NCBI RefSeq assembly: GCF_024166365.1
Contig: NC_064844.1
Span: 1,302,001-1,366,000, forward strand
Length of the DNA stretch: 64,000 bases
Direction of reading: 5' to 3'
From: Elephas maximus indicus
Lineage: Eukaryota; Chordata; Mammalia; Proboscidea; Elephantidae
The position numbers and the translations under genes were made by a program. The notes under the pieces are model-generated. The model had not been told where the DNA came from. It did not search any database and saw nothing but the letters and a program-made list of their open reading frames with translations. Positions 1 to 12,845 of the stretch are shown here, piece by piece (within the stretch, counting starts at the first letter, position 1; each line of letters begins with the position of its first letter).

Positions 1-1990
1 ATTTAGCCAGGAATGAAACAGTGCCATTTACCTTCATAGCTATTTGACAATGGTCAAAATGTCATCTTGTTGTAGGGAGGGATTATCTTTGGAATTTCTA
101 TGTCTTAAAAAAAAAACAAACCAGGTCTCATTTATGATCCTTGCAAAGGTATGGCCAGTTTACTAACTGTGCTTTGCATATGGTCTCAGATCTCAAGCCT
201 TAAACCAAGTAAGGAAATAAAAGTTGAAAGTGCTCTTCATGTGCATTTGGCCTCTAGAGCGTTAAATTCCTGCATATACATTTTATTTTATCAATACTTG
301 TTTTGTTTTATAAAGAATTTAAGGCAGCCTATGCAGAAAGTACAATGGTCCAGTGGTTATTAACAAAACAGTTTGATAAAGGACCCCTATAACATGGTCC
401 AGGTTGTCAGCTCTGACAGTCTGAACTGAAACAAGGTGACCGCTGTAACGTTGTCCAAGTTGTCAGCTCTGACAGTCTGAACCGAAACAAGGTTAAATTA
501 TGCAGTGATTAGAGGCATGGATAGAATGGGTCTTTAGGATACATACTGTTTCTTACCTGAGAGCATCAATAGGTATTAAGTCACAAGTTGCGCTCCTTGA
601 CTATCTGAATAGGGGTAGTCGTCTCTCTGTCTCTCCAAGACTGTTAGGGGAGGCCAGCATTTTGCACTTTGGAATCGTATTAAAGTTATAAGAAGAAGTG
701 GGTCAAGTTGCCCCGTGTGAAGACAGCTGTGGTGATCAGATCACTGGAGCATTGTTACCTGGGTGCTTTCAGAAGAGAACTTGCACCTTTCCTAGGGGTT
801 GGTAGGCAGTGATACCCCTTCAGGGTTGCAGGGAGCCTCCAAGGGAGACTACCATTTTGAGGAAGACAGCTGCTATTGGGAAAATCCCAGCTGCATTCCT
901 CTTCTGTGACCTTAATTCTTAGAACAGTTTCGGGTGTCACAGCTTCCCAAGGCCAGTGTTTCTCAGCCCTGATTTTCCCTTAGAACCACCTGTGCCGCTT
1001 TTTAAAAATACAAGGTACCTACCCTCCCCCACCCTCAACACACAGACACAAGAATGTGATAAGTAATGTTTCGTTTTAAGGCTTGAGAAGCCACTCATTA
1101 ATTTACATGTGAGCACTTGGCATATGGTTATATTCTGAGACAGAATCAAAAGAAGTATTTCTTGGGATTTGTAAAAGACACACACATCACATATATAGTA
1201 TAATTATTATTAAGCTCCTCTAATAAAACTTTTATGAATATGGTATGTGAAGTGACTCATGGATTAATACAAGATTTTTAGTAAATCATTTCTCCTTTAA
1301 ACGTGAAATATCAAAAACAACACAGGTACAATGGAATTAAAAAACTTTCTTCTGAAATAGGCCCCGTAGGGTAGTCAAGACTTGGTGTGCTTTGATACTT
1401 CCAAGACCTGGAACGTGCTTGTTAATATGGAGACAAAATAGCCTGCTTTTCTGTAATTTCATAATGACTTGAAGATCAAGGTTTTGTTCTACAGAGATAG
1501 ATTAACTGGATTTTAAAGAAATAAAAATTTTGCGGAAGTGAAATACAAAGATCCTTAACTTTTTATAATTCCGGATGATGTTTTATAGATTTTGTTAAAC
1601 GCAGTATGCGAGACTCAGAGTGAAGAATACAAGTTGTTCTCGGAGATTTCTGACAGAAAGTTGGCGTTACTGCTTGAATTTTTGTGCCGATTTATTTATA
1701 AATAAAATTTTGAAAATTTTATTTACTGTTCTCTTATAAGTCAAAAGGCACAATTAATATCCAGCCGAGTAACCAAATACTGCTACAAAGTTAATTCAGA
1801 GACTGATCGGGGCCTAAGAATCCCTACAGTGGTCGTTAGGGTATTAAACTGTGGCATTTTTTAGCTCTTTTCTTCAAATGCAATTTCTCCCATTGCATAT
1901 TAAAGCTAATAAATTTAGGGTTTATTAAATTACCAACAAAATGCTTACTAGAACAGGAATATCTTGTTTAATGACTTTTCTTCCTTCTAG
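1..1990. other. Probable last intron of PUS10
   Basis: AT-rich noncoding sequence. It contains a 57-bp-period tandem duplication at about 384-493 (a 'ttgtcagctctgacagtctg' core twice). No coding exon was recognised apart from the terminal one at 1991. ORFs of 60-80 codons here have no recognisable similarity. Confidence 0.5.
384..493. repeat. Tandem duplication, 57-bp period, two copies
   Basis: The block 'ttgtcagctctgacagtctg' followed by gaac[t/c]gaaacaaggt appears twice 57 bp apart, with a few substitutions. The unit contains the near-palindrome gtcagctctgac. Confidence 0.85.
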
Positions 1991-2029
1991 TCTGTAGATG
2001 TGGACTGGCCCCCTGCCCTGGATGACTGA
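1991..2029 (+). CDS. PUS10: PUS10 terminal coding exon (tRNA pseudouridine synthase 10), probable
   Basis: A 39-nt open stretch follows a good acceptor (TTTTCTTCCTTCTAG|TCTG) and reads SVDVDWPPALDD then TGA. PUS10 makes pseudouridine at tRNA positions 54/55 and lies tail-to-tail with REL in mammals, which is exactly the geometry seen here. The reading fits my memory of the PUS10 carboxyl terminus. Upstream PUS10 exons lie beyond the left edge or were not recognisable in 1-1990. The alternative frame (CRCGLAPCPG) is also open, so the call leans on synteny and remembered sequence. Confidence 0.72.
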   Translation, partial: SVDVDWPPALDD

Positions 2030-2649
2030 CGTTCATATTTGAAGACGAAGAGTAGAGCTTTCCTGACACGATACAGACACCCATCAAGCACACACCGTAA
2101 AATGGCTGTTCACCCACCAAACGGCATCTTGGAAGCCATCTGGATCATGTTGATCTGTGTGTTTTTTTAATTTGCTGTAACATCTCAGGATCTATATGTA
2201 TGTATTTTGTGTTAAATTACTCTAAGGATATCTTACAATTTTTCTTGCTCCGCCTCCAGCCCCTGCAAAGCAGAATATGAATTGAAACCATTTTTCCTTT
2301 TTAATTATTTCATTTAGAGAGGTACGCAAACAGGATACATTCTGTTAATCCGAGAAGCTACGTTTTCTTTCAGTCAGATTTCCCTCCACAAGAGACATCC
2401 AAAAACCTGTTACCCTTGAGTTGATTCCGACTCATAGTGACCCTATAGGTCAAAGTAGAGCTGCCCCATAGGGTTTCCAAGGCTGCGACCTTTACAGAAG
2501 CATCCCTCCTGAGGAGCAGCTGGTGGGTTTGAACTGCTGACCTTTCAGTTAGCAGCAGAGTGCTTAACGACTGCAACACCAGGGCTCCTTTACAAGAGAC
2601 ATACCACCTGTAAAACACGGTTGTAAAGTTTTAAAGTTACCTGAATAAA
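2030..2649 (+). other. PUS10: PUS10 3' UTR candidate and first downstream poly(A) signal
   Basis: Sequence after the PUS10 stop is AT-rich and unremarkable until a SINE at 2398-2588. A plus-strand AATAAA lies at 2644-2649, and another at 3367-3372. Either could end the transcript; neither is proven. The upstream part (about 2030-2390) is the most likely genuine UTR. Confidence 0.3.
2388..2602 (-). mobile_element. Afrotherian tRNA-derived SINE with 11-bp target-site duplication
   Basis: Minus-orientation SINE: its RTE-like tail is at the left (gactcatagtgaccctatag) and its tRNA-like head at the right (accagggctcc). The element spans about 2398-2588 and is flanked by direct repeats acaagagacat at 2388-2398 and 2592-2602. 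This supports LINE-driven target-primed insertion downstream of PUS10. Confidence 0.92.
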
Positions 2650-4890
2650 AGTTACCGTATATCCTGCAACTAGTGCACCGTACATATAACATGCACAGTG
2701 TGACCAGGAAAATATGCACAAGGGGGTCGCTCAGTTGGCAAAAATACATGATATGTGTTATTTGCGTAAAAATACGGTATATCTATGCAGACACATGCAG
2801 CACGGTAGCCTATAATACTCCATCTAGGCCTCAAGCTGTTACCAGTAGAAGGATCTGTCACAAATCTTAATGGCTTCAAGTTACTGTTTTGACAAACTAA
2901 AATTGTCAGTACGTTTCCTGTGGAGGGAAAGTAAAACCTTCAGAACTGAGGTATACCGTAGTAAGAGGATTTCATAAGTCTTTTAAATAAGGAGACACAG
3001 GTGCCTACAACTATTTGATGTAACTTCCGTTCAAGGATAAGATTATACAAAATGTAGACTGCTGAACAAAGGTAAGCTGGTGTTCTTTCAGAGTGCTTCG
3101 ATATATTATCCCGTTTCAAACAAGGTAATGTAGATGTTTGGTATTATCTCATTTTACAAATACGGAAACCAAAGAATAGGGGTTAGATGACTTGTCTCAA
3201 ACTGTTACTTCGTACCGAAGTTTCCTGGTCTCTGGGGTCCTTTCTAATAAGCCCTATACCGAGCACCTACTGTGTGAAGGAGAACCTGAAGATGACATTT
3301 TGACTCATGTAACTGTGCCTTTAATTGACTTGGAATTTAGATAACAAATCAAGGAACCTACTAACAAATAAACAGTATTTTTCACACAGTTTGATCAAAT
3401 TACCATTTGTTGATAAATCAAGCATCATTTGATATTGTGAAGAGGAAAAGCAGATTAAACGAGACAAATCCAAAGAAAATAGATGGGTCGTTAAAAGTTC
3501 CGGAAGGAACCTCATTTAAGTGTAATTTCTATCACCCTGATTTGACTACAACACAAGTGGCTTGGTCAGTATTGATTACTGTTTGCCATCTCAATATGAG
3601 ACATCATTCATAGTTACAAAGATATATTATTCACTTTAGAAATCAGGAAAATGTTTAAGATTGTTGGTTCAATTAACAAAGAAGTCAGCCCACCACTTTG
3701 AAACTATGTCTTTCATGTATGAATAATAGTGAATCTTCAATACCAGAAAATGAGAAGGGGTAGCAGAAATAAACTTTTGATAAAAAGGTAAGAACTTCTG
3801 TGTGAATGTTTCTCAGTTTCTGGGGAAAATTTTGCTTTAAAAGAGACGTAAGTACTTTGGAATATAGTCTTTTGCACGTTTCTTTTTGGCTCAGCTTTGA
3901 AGCCAGTGGACCTGCAAGATGGAAGATTCCAGAACCTGAGCAAACTTAAAGTGAAAAGACTGCCGATTCTTAAATTTATCAGTTTATGCAAAATTTCAAG
4001 CAAAGAGTAAACATTAGCTATAAACACTGTCCTTATTCCAAATGTTTGCGTAATTATGAGACACAGCTTGTTAAAACCTAATGTGGGTCTTGTTTTGTGT
4101 AGAACTGGGAACACCGAGTGATGGTGGCACTGTAGTCTCACTTTTGCCGATATAAACTGTATCACCATTAGTTTCATGATTTCCTTTTGCAGCTGTGTTT
4201 CAATTAGCAGTCTTTTAATAACACTTTGAGAATAGGTCCTTTGCACTTGTTAGTATCTCTTTATCCCAAATGTAAACCAAAAACCAAACCCAGCGCCATC
4301 AAGTCAATTCTGACTCAGAGCGACCCTATAGGACAGAGTAGAACTGCCCCATAGAGTTTCCAAGGAGCGCCTGGCAGACTCAAACTGCCGACCCTTTGGT
4401 TAACAGCTGTAGCACTTAACCACTACGCCACTAGGGTTTCCACCCCAAATGTAGTCTGTGGTTTATTTTAGGAAAAAACATCAACTCTTACTGCCTGGAA
4501 AAGTCAAGAAAAAATAAGTTGGTAAAATGAAAATTTTCCAAGTTTTTAAGATAATTGGTTATATTTGCCAGTTATATGAAATTAAATTTAGAAGTTAAAT
4601 TTCAATTTCCTAAAAGAAATTAACAGCTTACTTTGGTAGATATTTTCTTTTTTGAGCTTAATTCTTTCATTGTTAAAGAGGATGAACTGTTATGCAAACT
4701 TTTCTGAGTTGATTTTTAAAAATGGTACCCTTTTTTATTAGGAAATATTACTTTTATGATTTTTTTTTTTTCCATTTTGAAATAATTTCAAACTTAAAGC
4801 AAAGTTGGCAGGAAAGCATGAGACTTTCTTCCTGAACCGTGGAGTTGGCGATGCTTTGTCACCCTGAATACATTAGTGTGTGATTCTTGC
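2650..4890. other. Intergenic sequence between PUS10 and REL, no gene seen
   Basis: Contains a MIR/L2-like tract near 3120-3220 (ctcattttacaaatacggaaac), the SINE at 4265-4453 and otherwise AT-rich sequence. The 169-codon minus-strand frame at 4246-3737 shows no recognisable domain, has low-complexity composition and is not supported. Confidence 0.5.
4265..4453 (-). mobile_element. Afrotherian tRNA-derived SINE with 10-bp target-site duplication
   Basis: Short-form SINE in minus orientation at about 4275-4443, flanked by cccaaatgta at 4265-4274 and 4444-4453. The B-box region and the ctatgggg...gtcgc-type tail are recognisable on the minus strand. Confidence 0.9.
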
Positions 4891-4899
4891 TTAACTACA

Positions 4900-6478
4900 A
4901 CACAGCCATCCGAACTTGGGAAGTTATCACTCCCAACTACACTCCAGCCACCTAACCCACAACCATCAGAACCGAGAAGTTATCACTCCCAACTACACGC
5001 CAGCCACCTAACCCACAACCATCAGAACCGAGAAGTTATCACTCCCAACTACACGCCAGCCACCTAACCCACAACCATCAGAACCGGGAAGTTATCACTC
5101 CTAACTACACTCCAGCCACCTAACCCACAACCATCAGAACCGGGAAGTTATCACTCCCAACTACACTCCAGCCACCTAACCCACAACCATCAGAACCGAG
5201 AAGTTATCACTCCCAACTACACTCCAGCCACCTAACCCACAACCATCAGAACCGAGAAGTTATCACTCCCAACTACACGCCAGCCACCTAACCCACAACC
5301 ATCAGAACCGAGAAGTTATCACTCCCAACTACACGCCAGCCACCTAACCCACAACCATCAGAACCGAGAAGTTACCACTCCCAACTACACGCCAGCCACC
5401 TAACCCACAACCATCAGAACCGGGAAGTTATCACTCCCAACTACACTCCAGCCACCTAACCCACAACCATCAGAACCGGGAAGTTATCACTCCCAACTAC
5501 ACGCCAGCCACCTAACCCACAACCATCAGAACCGAGAAGTTATCACTCCCAACTACACGCCAGCCACCTAACCCACAACCATCAGAACCGAGAAGTTATC
5601 ACTCCCAACTACACGCCAGCCACCTAACCCACAACCATCAGAACCGGGAAGTTATCACTCCTAACTACACTCCAGCCACCTAACCCACAACCATCAGAAC
5701 CGGGAAGTTATCACTCCCAACTACACGCCAGCCACCTAACCCACAACCATCAGAACCGAGAAGTTATCACTCCCAACTACACGCCAGCCACCTAACCCAC
5801 AACCATCAGAACCGAGAAGTTATCACTCCCAACTACACGCCAGCCACCTAACCCACAACCATCAGAACCGGGAAGTTATCACTCCTAACTACACTCCAGC
5901 CACCTAACCCACAACCATCAGAACCGGGAATTTATCACTCCTAACTACACTCCAGCCACCTAACCCACAACCATCAGAACCGGGAAGTTATCACTCCCAA
6001 CTACACTCCAGCCACCTAACCCACAACCATCAGAACCGGGAAGTTATCACTCCCAACTACACTCCAGCCACCTAACCCACAACCATCAGAACCGGGAAGT
6101 TATCACTCCTAACTACACTCCAGCCACCTAACCCACAACCATCAGAACCGGGAAGTTATCACTCCTAACTACACTCCAGTCACCTAACCCACAACCATCA
6201 GAACCGGGAAGTTAACACTCCTAACTACACTCCAGTCACCTAACCCACAACCATCAGAACTGGGAAGTTAACACTCCTAACTACACTCCAGTCACCTAAC
6301 CCACAACCATCAGAACTGGGAAGTTATCGCTCCTAACTACACTCCAGCCACCTAACCCACAGCCATCAGAACCGGGAAGTTATCACTCTTAACTACACTG
6401 CAGTCACCTAACCCACAACCATCAGAACTGGGAAGTTATCGCTCCTAACTACACTCCAGTCACCTAACCCACAACCAC
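4900..6478. repeat. Minisatellite, 56-bp unit, about 28 copies
   Basis: The unit reads roughly aagttatcactcccaactac, then acgccagccacctaaccca, then caaccatcagaaccgag. Copies differ by diagnostic single bases (cccaac/cctaac, acgcc/actcc, accgag/accggg). The right-hand copies near 6170-6450 are more diverged (cagtcacc, aactggg, tatcgc). Each unit contains CCTAACCC. The array lies between the convergent PUS10 and REL genes. Confidence 0.97.
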
Positions 6479-7395
6479 GGTCAAGTCTGGCATTGTCCCA
6501 GAGTGTCCTTACAGCCAGTGAATTCGTTCCAGGGATCACACTTTGCATTTGGGTATGTCTCCTTTGTCTCCACCAATCTGAAACACTTCCTCTTTCTTGA
6601 ACTTCATTAGTTTGATATTTTTGAAGATTTCAGGCGTTATTTTGTAAAATTCCCTCAAATTGGGTTTGCCTGATGTTTCTTGCCAAAGAAACATAATTAG
6701 ATTTGGGTTGTGCCTATTTGGCAAGAAAGCTACAGGAGAGATAGTATGTTCTTACTATATCTTATCAGGTGTCACATAATGTTTACGATAGTGCTGACTG
6801 GGCTTTGATCAGTTGAGTAAGATAATGTCTGTCAAGCTTCTCCACTTTTAGTTACACTTTTCCCATTGCAATTAATAAGTGTCTTGTAGAGAGACCATCA
6901 AACCTGTGAAAATCACCCATTGATGATTTTTGCCTGAATCAATTATAACAATGATTGCCAAATAGTGGTTTTCTATCTCCATCATTCTGCCTGTGTTTAT
7001 TGGTTCGCGCACCATTGACAGGTAGAGCTTTCCGTTCTCTGCTATTTGTTCATTTCTTTCTGTCACGGTGCATTTGTGACTTCCTGTTTTATCCAACGGA
7101 TTTTAATCTGCTAACACTACTTATTTTGATGTTCAAAGCATTCAAGATTTGGACAGTGGGAGCCCCTCCCAGCTGGCTCCTGTGTCCTTTTGATATGAAC
7201 ACCATTCTTTGAGCATGTTCTTGCTTTCTGACACAAAATGAAATACCAGGCTCATCTTGTGTTTTCCCTGCACCAGACAGGGATGGGCTATTTCTTTAAG
7301 AAGCTGTGGTTTCTTTTAGTGGAAAATGGTATTTAGAAACCAAGGTCTGGGCACCAGGTGTGCTCATGCTGTGGTGATGCCGTTCTCAAGCTCTC
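6479..7395. other. Noncoding sequence, nothing recognised
   Basis: Mixed-composition unique-looking DNA between two repeat arrays, with no coding or RNA gene recognised. It may be part of a long REL 3' flank or an eroded L1; ttgatgatttttgcctgaat at about 6920 resembles old LINE sequence. Confidence 0.3.
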
Positions 7396-7575
7396 TCCTG
7401 GAACAGAGCTAGGGAATACACACACACCCCTACGAATGTATCCCAGCTCTCTCCTGGAACACACACACACCCCTACGAATGTATCCCAGCTCTCTCCTGG
7501 AACACACACACACCCCTACGTATGTATCCCCAGCTCTCTCCTGGAACACACACACACCCCTATGTATGTATTTCT
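7385..7575. repeat. Short minisatellite, about 43-bp unit, four copies with internal CA runs
   Basis: The unit is cccagctctctcctggaaca followed by cacacacacccctacgaatgtat. The last copies carry gtatgtat variants. Embedded (CA)n runs make it likely to be length-variable. Confidence 0.9.
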
Positions 7576-7697
7576 CCATGTATGTTCAAAACTGAGTTTA
7601 CACTAGTATGACTGATTCCAATCCAACGTCGCATTCTGTTTTTTTTCCTTTCTATATTTGTAACCCCCTTCTCTGATAGTGAGAAACCAACTCCCAC

Positions 7698-8010
7698 TGT
7701 TGTTGTTAGGTGCCATTGAGTCAGTTCCGGCTCATAGTGACCCTGTATACAATAAAATGAAACACTGCCTGGTCCTGTGCCAGCCACACAATTGTTGTTA
7801 TGCCTGAGCCCATCACTGCAGCCACTGTGTGAATCCACCTCATTGAGGGTCTTCCTCTTTTTCGCTGACCCTCTACTTTGCCAAGCGTGATGTCCTTCTC
7901 TAGGGACTGATCCCTCCTGATAACATGTCCAAAGTATGTGAGATGAAGTCTCACCATCCTTGCTTCTAGGGAGCATTCTGGTTTTGCCTCTTCCAAGACA
8001 GATTCCGACT
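7698..8010 (-). mobile_element. RTE/BovB-class LINE 3' fragment
   Basis: On the minus strand this encodes a degraded RTE ORF2 carboxyl terminus containing [28 protein letters not shown] and a terminal RVTMSRN. This is the hallmark end of BovB/RTE reverse-transcriptase proteins. It ends in gttgttgtt simple repeats at the left, the RTE 3' tail. The protein is broken and not expected to be expressed. Confidence 0.9.
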
Positions 8011-10363
8011 AGTCTCAATATATTTACCTAATAGATTAGTCCCTTTCATAAATAACCAATTGCCTGTTGTTGCCATCTTATTCCAGACCACCCCTAGATG
8101 TTTTCTTCACGCTCCCTCCTGTAATCCTACACTGGGCCACCGCATCACCCCCTTTGGCCAACACCTACCTGTACCTTGCTCAGATCAGAAGACAGGTAGA
8201 CAGGCAGGAATGAAGGTAGAAAATGAAAATCTTTCAAAAAGGCATTTTAGTACCCTACAAAATTATTTCAAAAGACAAAGTTACACATGCAGGTATATTC
8301 AGCTGTAAGTCAATAAAAAATGCCTAATGTTTCTAAGCAACCAGAATTACTACTCTCCCCACAAAGCAGATGCTACAAAAAAGAAAACCTGCTTGAGGTT
8401 TTCAAAGTCAAATAGCAACACATTTTAGCAAGTGTTTCAGAGTTTTTTTCCATTTATTATATTACCAAGAAAAAAAATCACTGTATACAAAGATATTACA
8501 AAGGTAATAAAATATTCTGTACAATAAAAGGCATTTGGACATTTTTAAACCTATCGTACCCTGATACAATGTTTAACATTAAATAACTGATTCATACCTG
8601 AGAACTTTAAAAAATTTCATCAGTGCCTCCAAATTCATTCCAGTCATTAAGAAGCATAAAAGTACTTAGAATAATAATAATATAAAAAAAAAGATTACTG
8701 CCATTCCACTCGGATTTGCGTTCATCATAGTCTACAGTACTTTCAAGTACACTCTGAAAACAGGAGTCATCTCTTAAGGGCTCATTTGGTCTGAACCAGG
8801 CGTTTCCGAATGCCTGTTACCCAGGAGCTCTTCTTTCCAGTTCATCTGAAAGCCACCTAAAGCATGCAGCCATGACCAACTTTACCACTTAGCCAGTAAA
8901 AATCAAGTTCGTCAGAAGTGAAGTCTTAGGAGACTGAATTCCACCAATGGATCCCAGAATACTCCAGCCTTATCTATTTTTGGATATATTTTATGAAAAG
9001 CTATAATGTTCTGATTAAAGTTTAAGAAAAAAAAATAGGCAAATGATTGATAAACACTTTAACCTGCCATTTTCTTTCTCTGTATTTTATTTACCTGCTA
9101 TTTCTGAAAACTCAATTTGTTGAAGAACCAATTCTTGTACTAATTACTGTATGTTACTGTTCATACACAGGTGCTTAATGAGTTTTAACTGAAATTCTTA
9201 AAATTTTCAAAGTCTAACAGTGAACTAAGTTGTGGAAACAAGAATATTGCAGTGTGATAAATTCTACCACTTAAACATAAATACTAAGTGGATGGTGGTT
9301 TTTCGAAAGCCACAGGCATTTAGAATAAACAGAATGATTATTTCTTAAACTATATATGCATTTTGTTTATTAAGGGGATGTGGGGACATGAGTGGATTTG
9401 TTTTACAGTTGTCTACAGACATTACTTTTGAGATTCAGTCTTATCCACTGCTGTTAAGGTTGTGCTTTAACTAAACTCTGCCAGAATATATTAGTTAAAA
9501 TGTCAATCTTAGTCTTAAACAAAGGAATAAACTGGATACAGACAACCCATATATTTTTCTCCCTTTTCATACTTAACCTCTGAAAACAAAATAGATCAGA
9601 AATCTTTCAGTGGCAACTTTATCAGCTATGGTGAGACTCGTTTTTAGGAAAATAGTCAAATTACTCCCAGTTCATAATCAACTCTGCCAAAGAAATGTGG
9701 AGTCATTAATTGACCTTACCTTCACTAAACACTAGGAAATGGTTCTGGAAGCAATAGGGCTGAAAGAATGTTCTCCGTTATCTGGGCAATAGCTACCCGC
9801 CCTAAAAAGAAACCCACCTCTGGATCTTCCCAAAGAATCTAATTCCTAGTGATCTTGCTTACTCTGCAGAATGAGAAACTTGAAGGGGCATTTGGATTCG
9901 AGAATAATCAGGGCCACAGGATATATACAGATGTTGGCTTACCAACAATATTTGATCAGCACGATACAACTTACAGTGTTTGTTCTAATGCATTATTTTA
10001 TTTAATATAACACACCTTGTGAAGCAGGTAGGCTGGGGACTGTCTGCATTTAATATCTAAAGAGAAAGGCCCATATAAGGTGTGATTTGCTAAAGATTTC
10101 ACAACTTCTGAATGGTAGAGGTAAAGCTTCAAACTCAGGTCTTCTGGCTAAAAATTCCCTATTTATATTTCTCCATCACATTTAACAGCAGGTGGCAATT
10201 TCTTGAGCTCTCAATAAATCAACTTATGTAACAAATTATATGGCGCTACTAGGCAGCCTGAATCACCGATTCTAAGTCTCTGTTAACATGGAAAGTACAG
10301 TTTTTCTGCAGCATTAAGTAGAAATTGACGGCCCAGCTGTGTCTCCCACTAAGGTGGTGAGTA
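8011..10363 (-). other. Candidate distal part of REL 3' UTR or intergenic DNA
   Basis: AT-rich sequence with few recognisable young repeats and a MIR-like tract at about 9980-10150. On the minus strand an AATAAA lies at 8458-8453, followed by a TGTGTTGCTATTTGACTTTG tract. REL mRNAs in other mammals can have a very long 3' UTR, so a distal end here is possible, about 7.7 kb past the stop. No direct evidence of transcription. Confidence 0.3.
8453..8458 (-). terminator. Candidate distal poly(A) signal AATAAA for REL
   Basis: Minus-strand AATAAA, with GU-rich sequence about 30-50 nt downstream. It lies at the low-coordinate edge of a long AT-rich tract that has few young insertions. Placement is inference only. 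Confidence 0.25.
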
Positions 10364-10720
10364 CAGGCAGTCCCCGGGTTACGAACGTCCGACTTCCGTA
10401 CAACCCGCAGTTACCAACTAGCCCCTGTAAGGCCTCTTACACTAAAAACTCAAGGTACATACAATGGTTTGGAATAAAAAACAGGTGCTACTTTGCAATG
10501 TGCATCAAAACCCTACTACTGTATTCTTAGAGATGTTTTAGTGTATCTGCAAGTGTCTCTTTAATATTTTCTATGCATTGAAAGTTACACTATATACTGT
10601 ATACTAAGACATTTGACTGACATTAGATACTAACCATACCTAGCTGTTCCAATTTACGTACAAATTCGACTTAAAGACAGACTTGGGGATGGAGCTCGTT
10701 GGTAACGTGGGGACTGCCTG
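10364..10720. mobile_element. Non-autonomous DNA transposon with terminal inverted repeats
   Basis: The left end is caggcagtccccgggttacg, preceded by TA. The right end is cgtggggactgcctg, whose reverse complement is caggcagtccccacg. A 350-bp interior lacks transposase coding. The termini and TA flank suggest a Tigger/Tc1-mariner-type element. Confidence 0.75.
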
Positions 10721-11692
10721 CCCGCAGAGAGATCAGCTGTGGACCTGAGAGGACGCTGAGGTGACAGGCTCTGATGATGGAGGTCAGCAACAGTGGTTCT
10801 GAGGCGGGTGGATGCTGCAAGAGGCACGAGGAAACCTGTGGGTGCTGGGAATGTCCTCCACAGGCGGTTATATGGGTGCTCGCCTGTAATGTCCTACACG
10901 GGCGGTTATGTGGGTGCTCGCCTATAGAAGCTCACCAAGCAGTACACTGAACACGAGTGCACTTCGCTGTGTGTATGCTGTCCCTCAGAAGAAACAGAGG
11001 ACACCTCTGAGGGCAAGGGTTTTCCCATTCACCTCTGTGTTATTTCCAGCACATGACACAGTGCTCCCTACATCTGATACATGACCAGCTACATGAACAC
11101 TGGCACGTCTGTGCAGGGATAAGGAACAGGGGAAACGCGTGGAGGAGAGTAGAGACTCAGTCTGCCATGTAGTGGAGAGAAGTGGCAAGGTCAGAGAGAT
11201 GAGATAACCCTAGCAACTCTGGAATTCCTACTCAGTACAGCTGACCCTCTCCCAACAGCACTGCTTTCAATCTCAGGGGTCTGCAGAGGGGTTTTCAAAA
11301 GGAAGGCCGGGTAGAACATAAAGAAGTGTATTTCACAAGGCGTCAGGAGGCTGGGCGTCACTGCTTTTCCTGCCAGGTGGAGTTCCCTTCCCTTTCAAAT
11401 CCACATCCCTGACCACACTGCTGTAACCACTCCTATGTCAACGAGCCCCTCCCCTCTGTAGTAACAGCTACCATTTATTCAGCTTCATTTATGTGCCAGG
11501 GGCTGTGCTAAGTGCTGGAGTCCCAAAGACAAACACTGAAATGCCTATAATTCAGCAAGAGGGCTTGTGAAATAGGGATGGGACAAGCTGCACCCCTGCT
11601 AGGGAGGCAGGACCAAGCTTCAGAGGAGAAGCCCATGTTGAAGGATATTCTGGCTGCACATAAGGCAGAGGGTAACATGTCAAAGGTGGTAT

Positions 11693-11785
11693 GAGAGGGG
11701 TCACGTGGCAGTATTAGAGGGGTAACGTGGCAGTATCAGAGGGGTAACGTGGTGGTATCAGAGGGGTAACGTGGCGGTATGAGAA
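11693..11785. repeat. Short tandem repeat, 22-bp unit, about four copies
   Basis: The unit is ggggtaacgtggcagtatca plus ga, with variants gtggtggtatca and gtggcggtatga. Recognised directly by eye. Confidence 0.85.
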
Positions 11786-12845
11786 GAGGTTTTCTCACAG
11801 AATGCTAACTGTGTAACAAGGCGTGAGGGGAGTGGGGCATTTTTAACTGAAACACGTGGGAAAGATTCCTGTTAGGGACAAGAACGGTGGCCTGTACTAA
11901 GCACCAGGAATGGAGAGGGGAGACACAGGAGACCAAGGAGGCAGACTCAAGGACTTGATGACTGTGAGTGAGAGAGAGAAAAAGAACAGAACAGATGTCA
12001 AGGTTCCCAATAAACGTCCTGGGTGGCGGGGTAAATGGTAATGCCATGAACGAAAGCAGAGGAGTCGAGAGAGTAGGAACCCAGCTGATAGGGGCCTCCT
12101 GGTGGTGTGGGAGAGAGCTGACGCTGTGGGCATCAACGAGACTGCCAGGGAGAAAAGAGAACCAAACAAGGGCTGAGGCTGAGAATCTGGAGAAAAAAAT
12201 AGTGTCAGAAGGAATCTTGTCCACCACAGAAACCAAGGAGGAGCATCCAAGGAGTGAGTTGCCGAGAAGGTAAAAGGCTATGGGGGGACCAGGCAGGGAG
12301 GGAACTGGTAAGAAGACACTAGACCTGACAATGGGGGAGTCTCCGTCACCTTTCCCAAATATCCTAAGACAACAGTAGGTGCTGACAACGGATGGCTAGG
12401 CCGAGGACTGAGTGGAAGTGAGGAAATGGAGGCTGAGAGCAGCTCAGGAGTCTGGATGTAAAGGGATGGAGCTTGGGGGTGGTAGGAAAGGGCTTTTGCC
12501 TTTCTCTTTAGGCTAGAGAAGGCGTTCAGCACGTTTACACAAAGAAAAGCGGCACTAAGTAGTGACAAGGACACAGGGAGCCCAGGACAGGGCAAAGGGG
12601 ACCCAGTGCACAAGTGGGGCTCAGAAAGGAAGGTGGACACCCTTAGACACTGAAAGTGGGGTGTCACGAGGGCAGGCTAAGCTATAAAGACATGTAGAGA
12701 CAGAGAGGAAGCAGGCTGCCAAGTCCTTTTTAAATTACAAAATAAATTCTCTGATCAGTGAAAAAAAAAGAAAAAAAAATTTTTTTTCAGTAAATAGCAC
12801 CTGAAAAATGAAAAATCCATTGTAAATACTCTAAGCACAGGTATA

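Noticed and set aside
1..1990. Search for the penultimate PUS10 exon
   Set aside because: No segment with matching coding sequence and splice sites could be recognised; it is probably outside the window.
3737..4246. 169-codon minus-strand frame
   Set aside because: AT-rich, no recognisable domain, no splice or promoter context.
4900..6478. CRISPR-like appearance of regularly spaced repeats
   Set aside because: The whole 56-bp unit repeats with no unique spacers, and the genome is mammalian; it is a minisatellite.
7721..7996. 91-codon frame with similarity to reverse-transcriptase ends
   Set aside because: It is a fragment of an RTE LINE, not a host gene.
11805..12667. Minus-strand frames of 101-143 codons
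   Set aside because: Lie in purine-rich old repeat-like DNA, overlap each other in different frames and show no domain.
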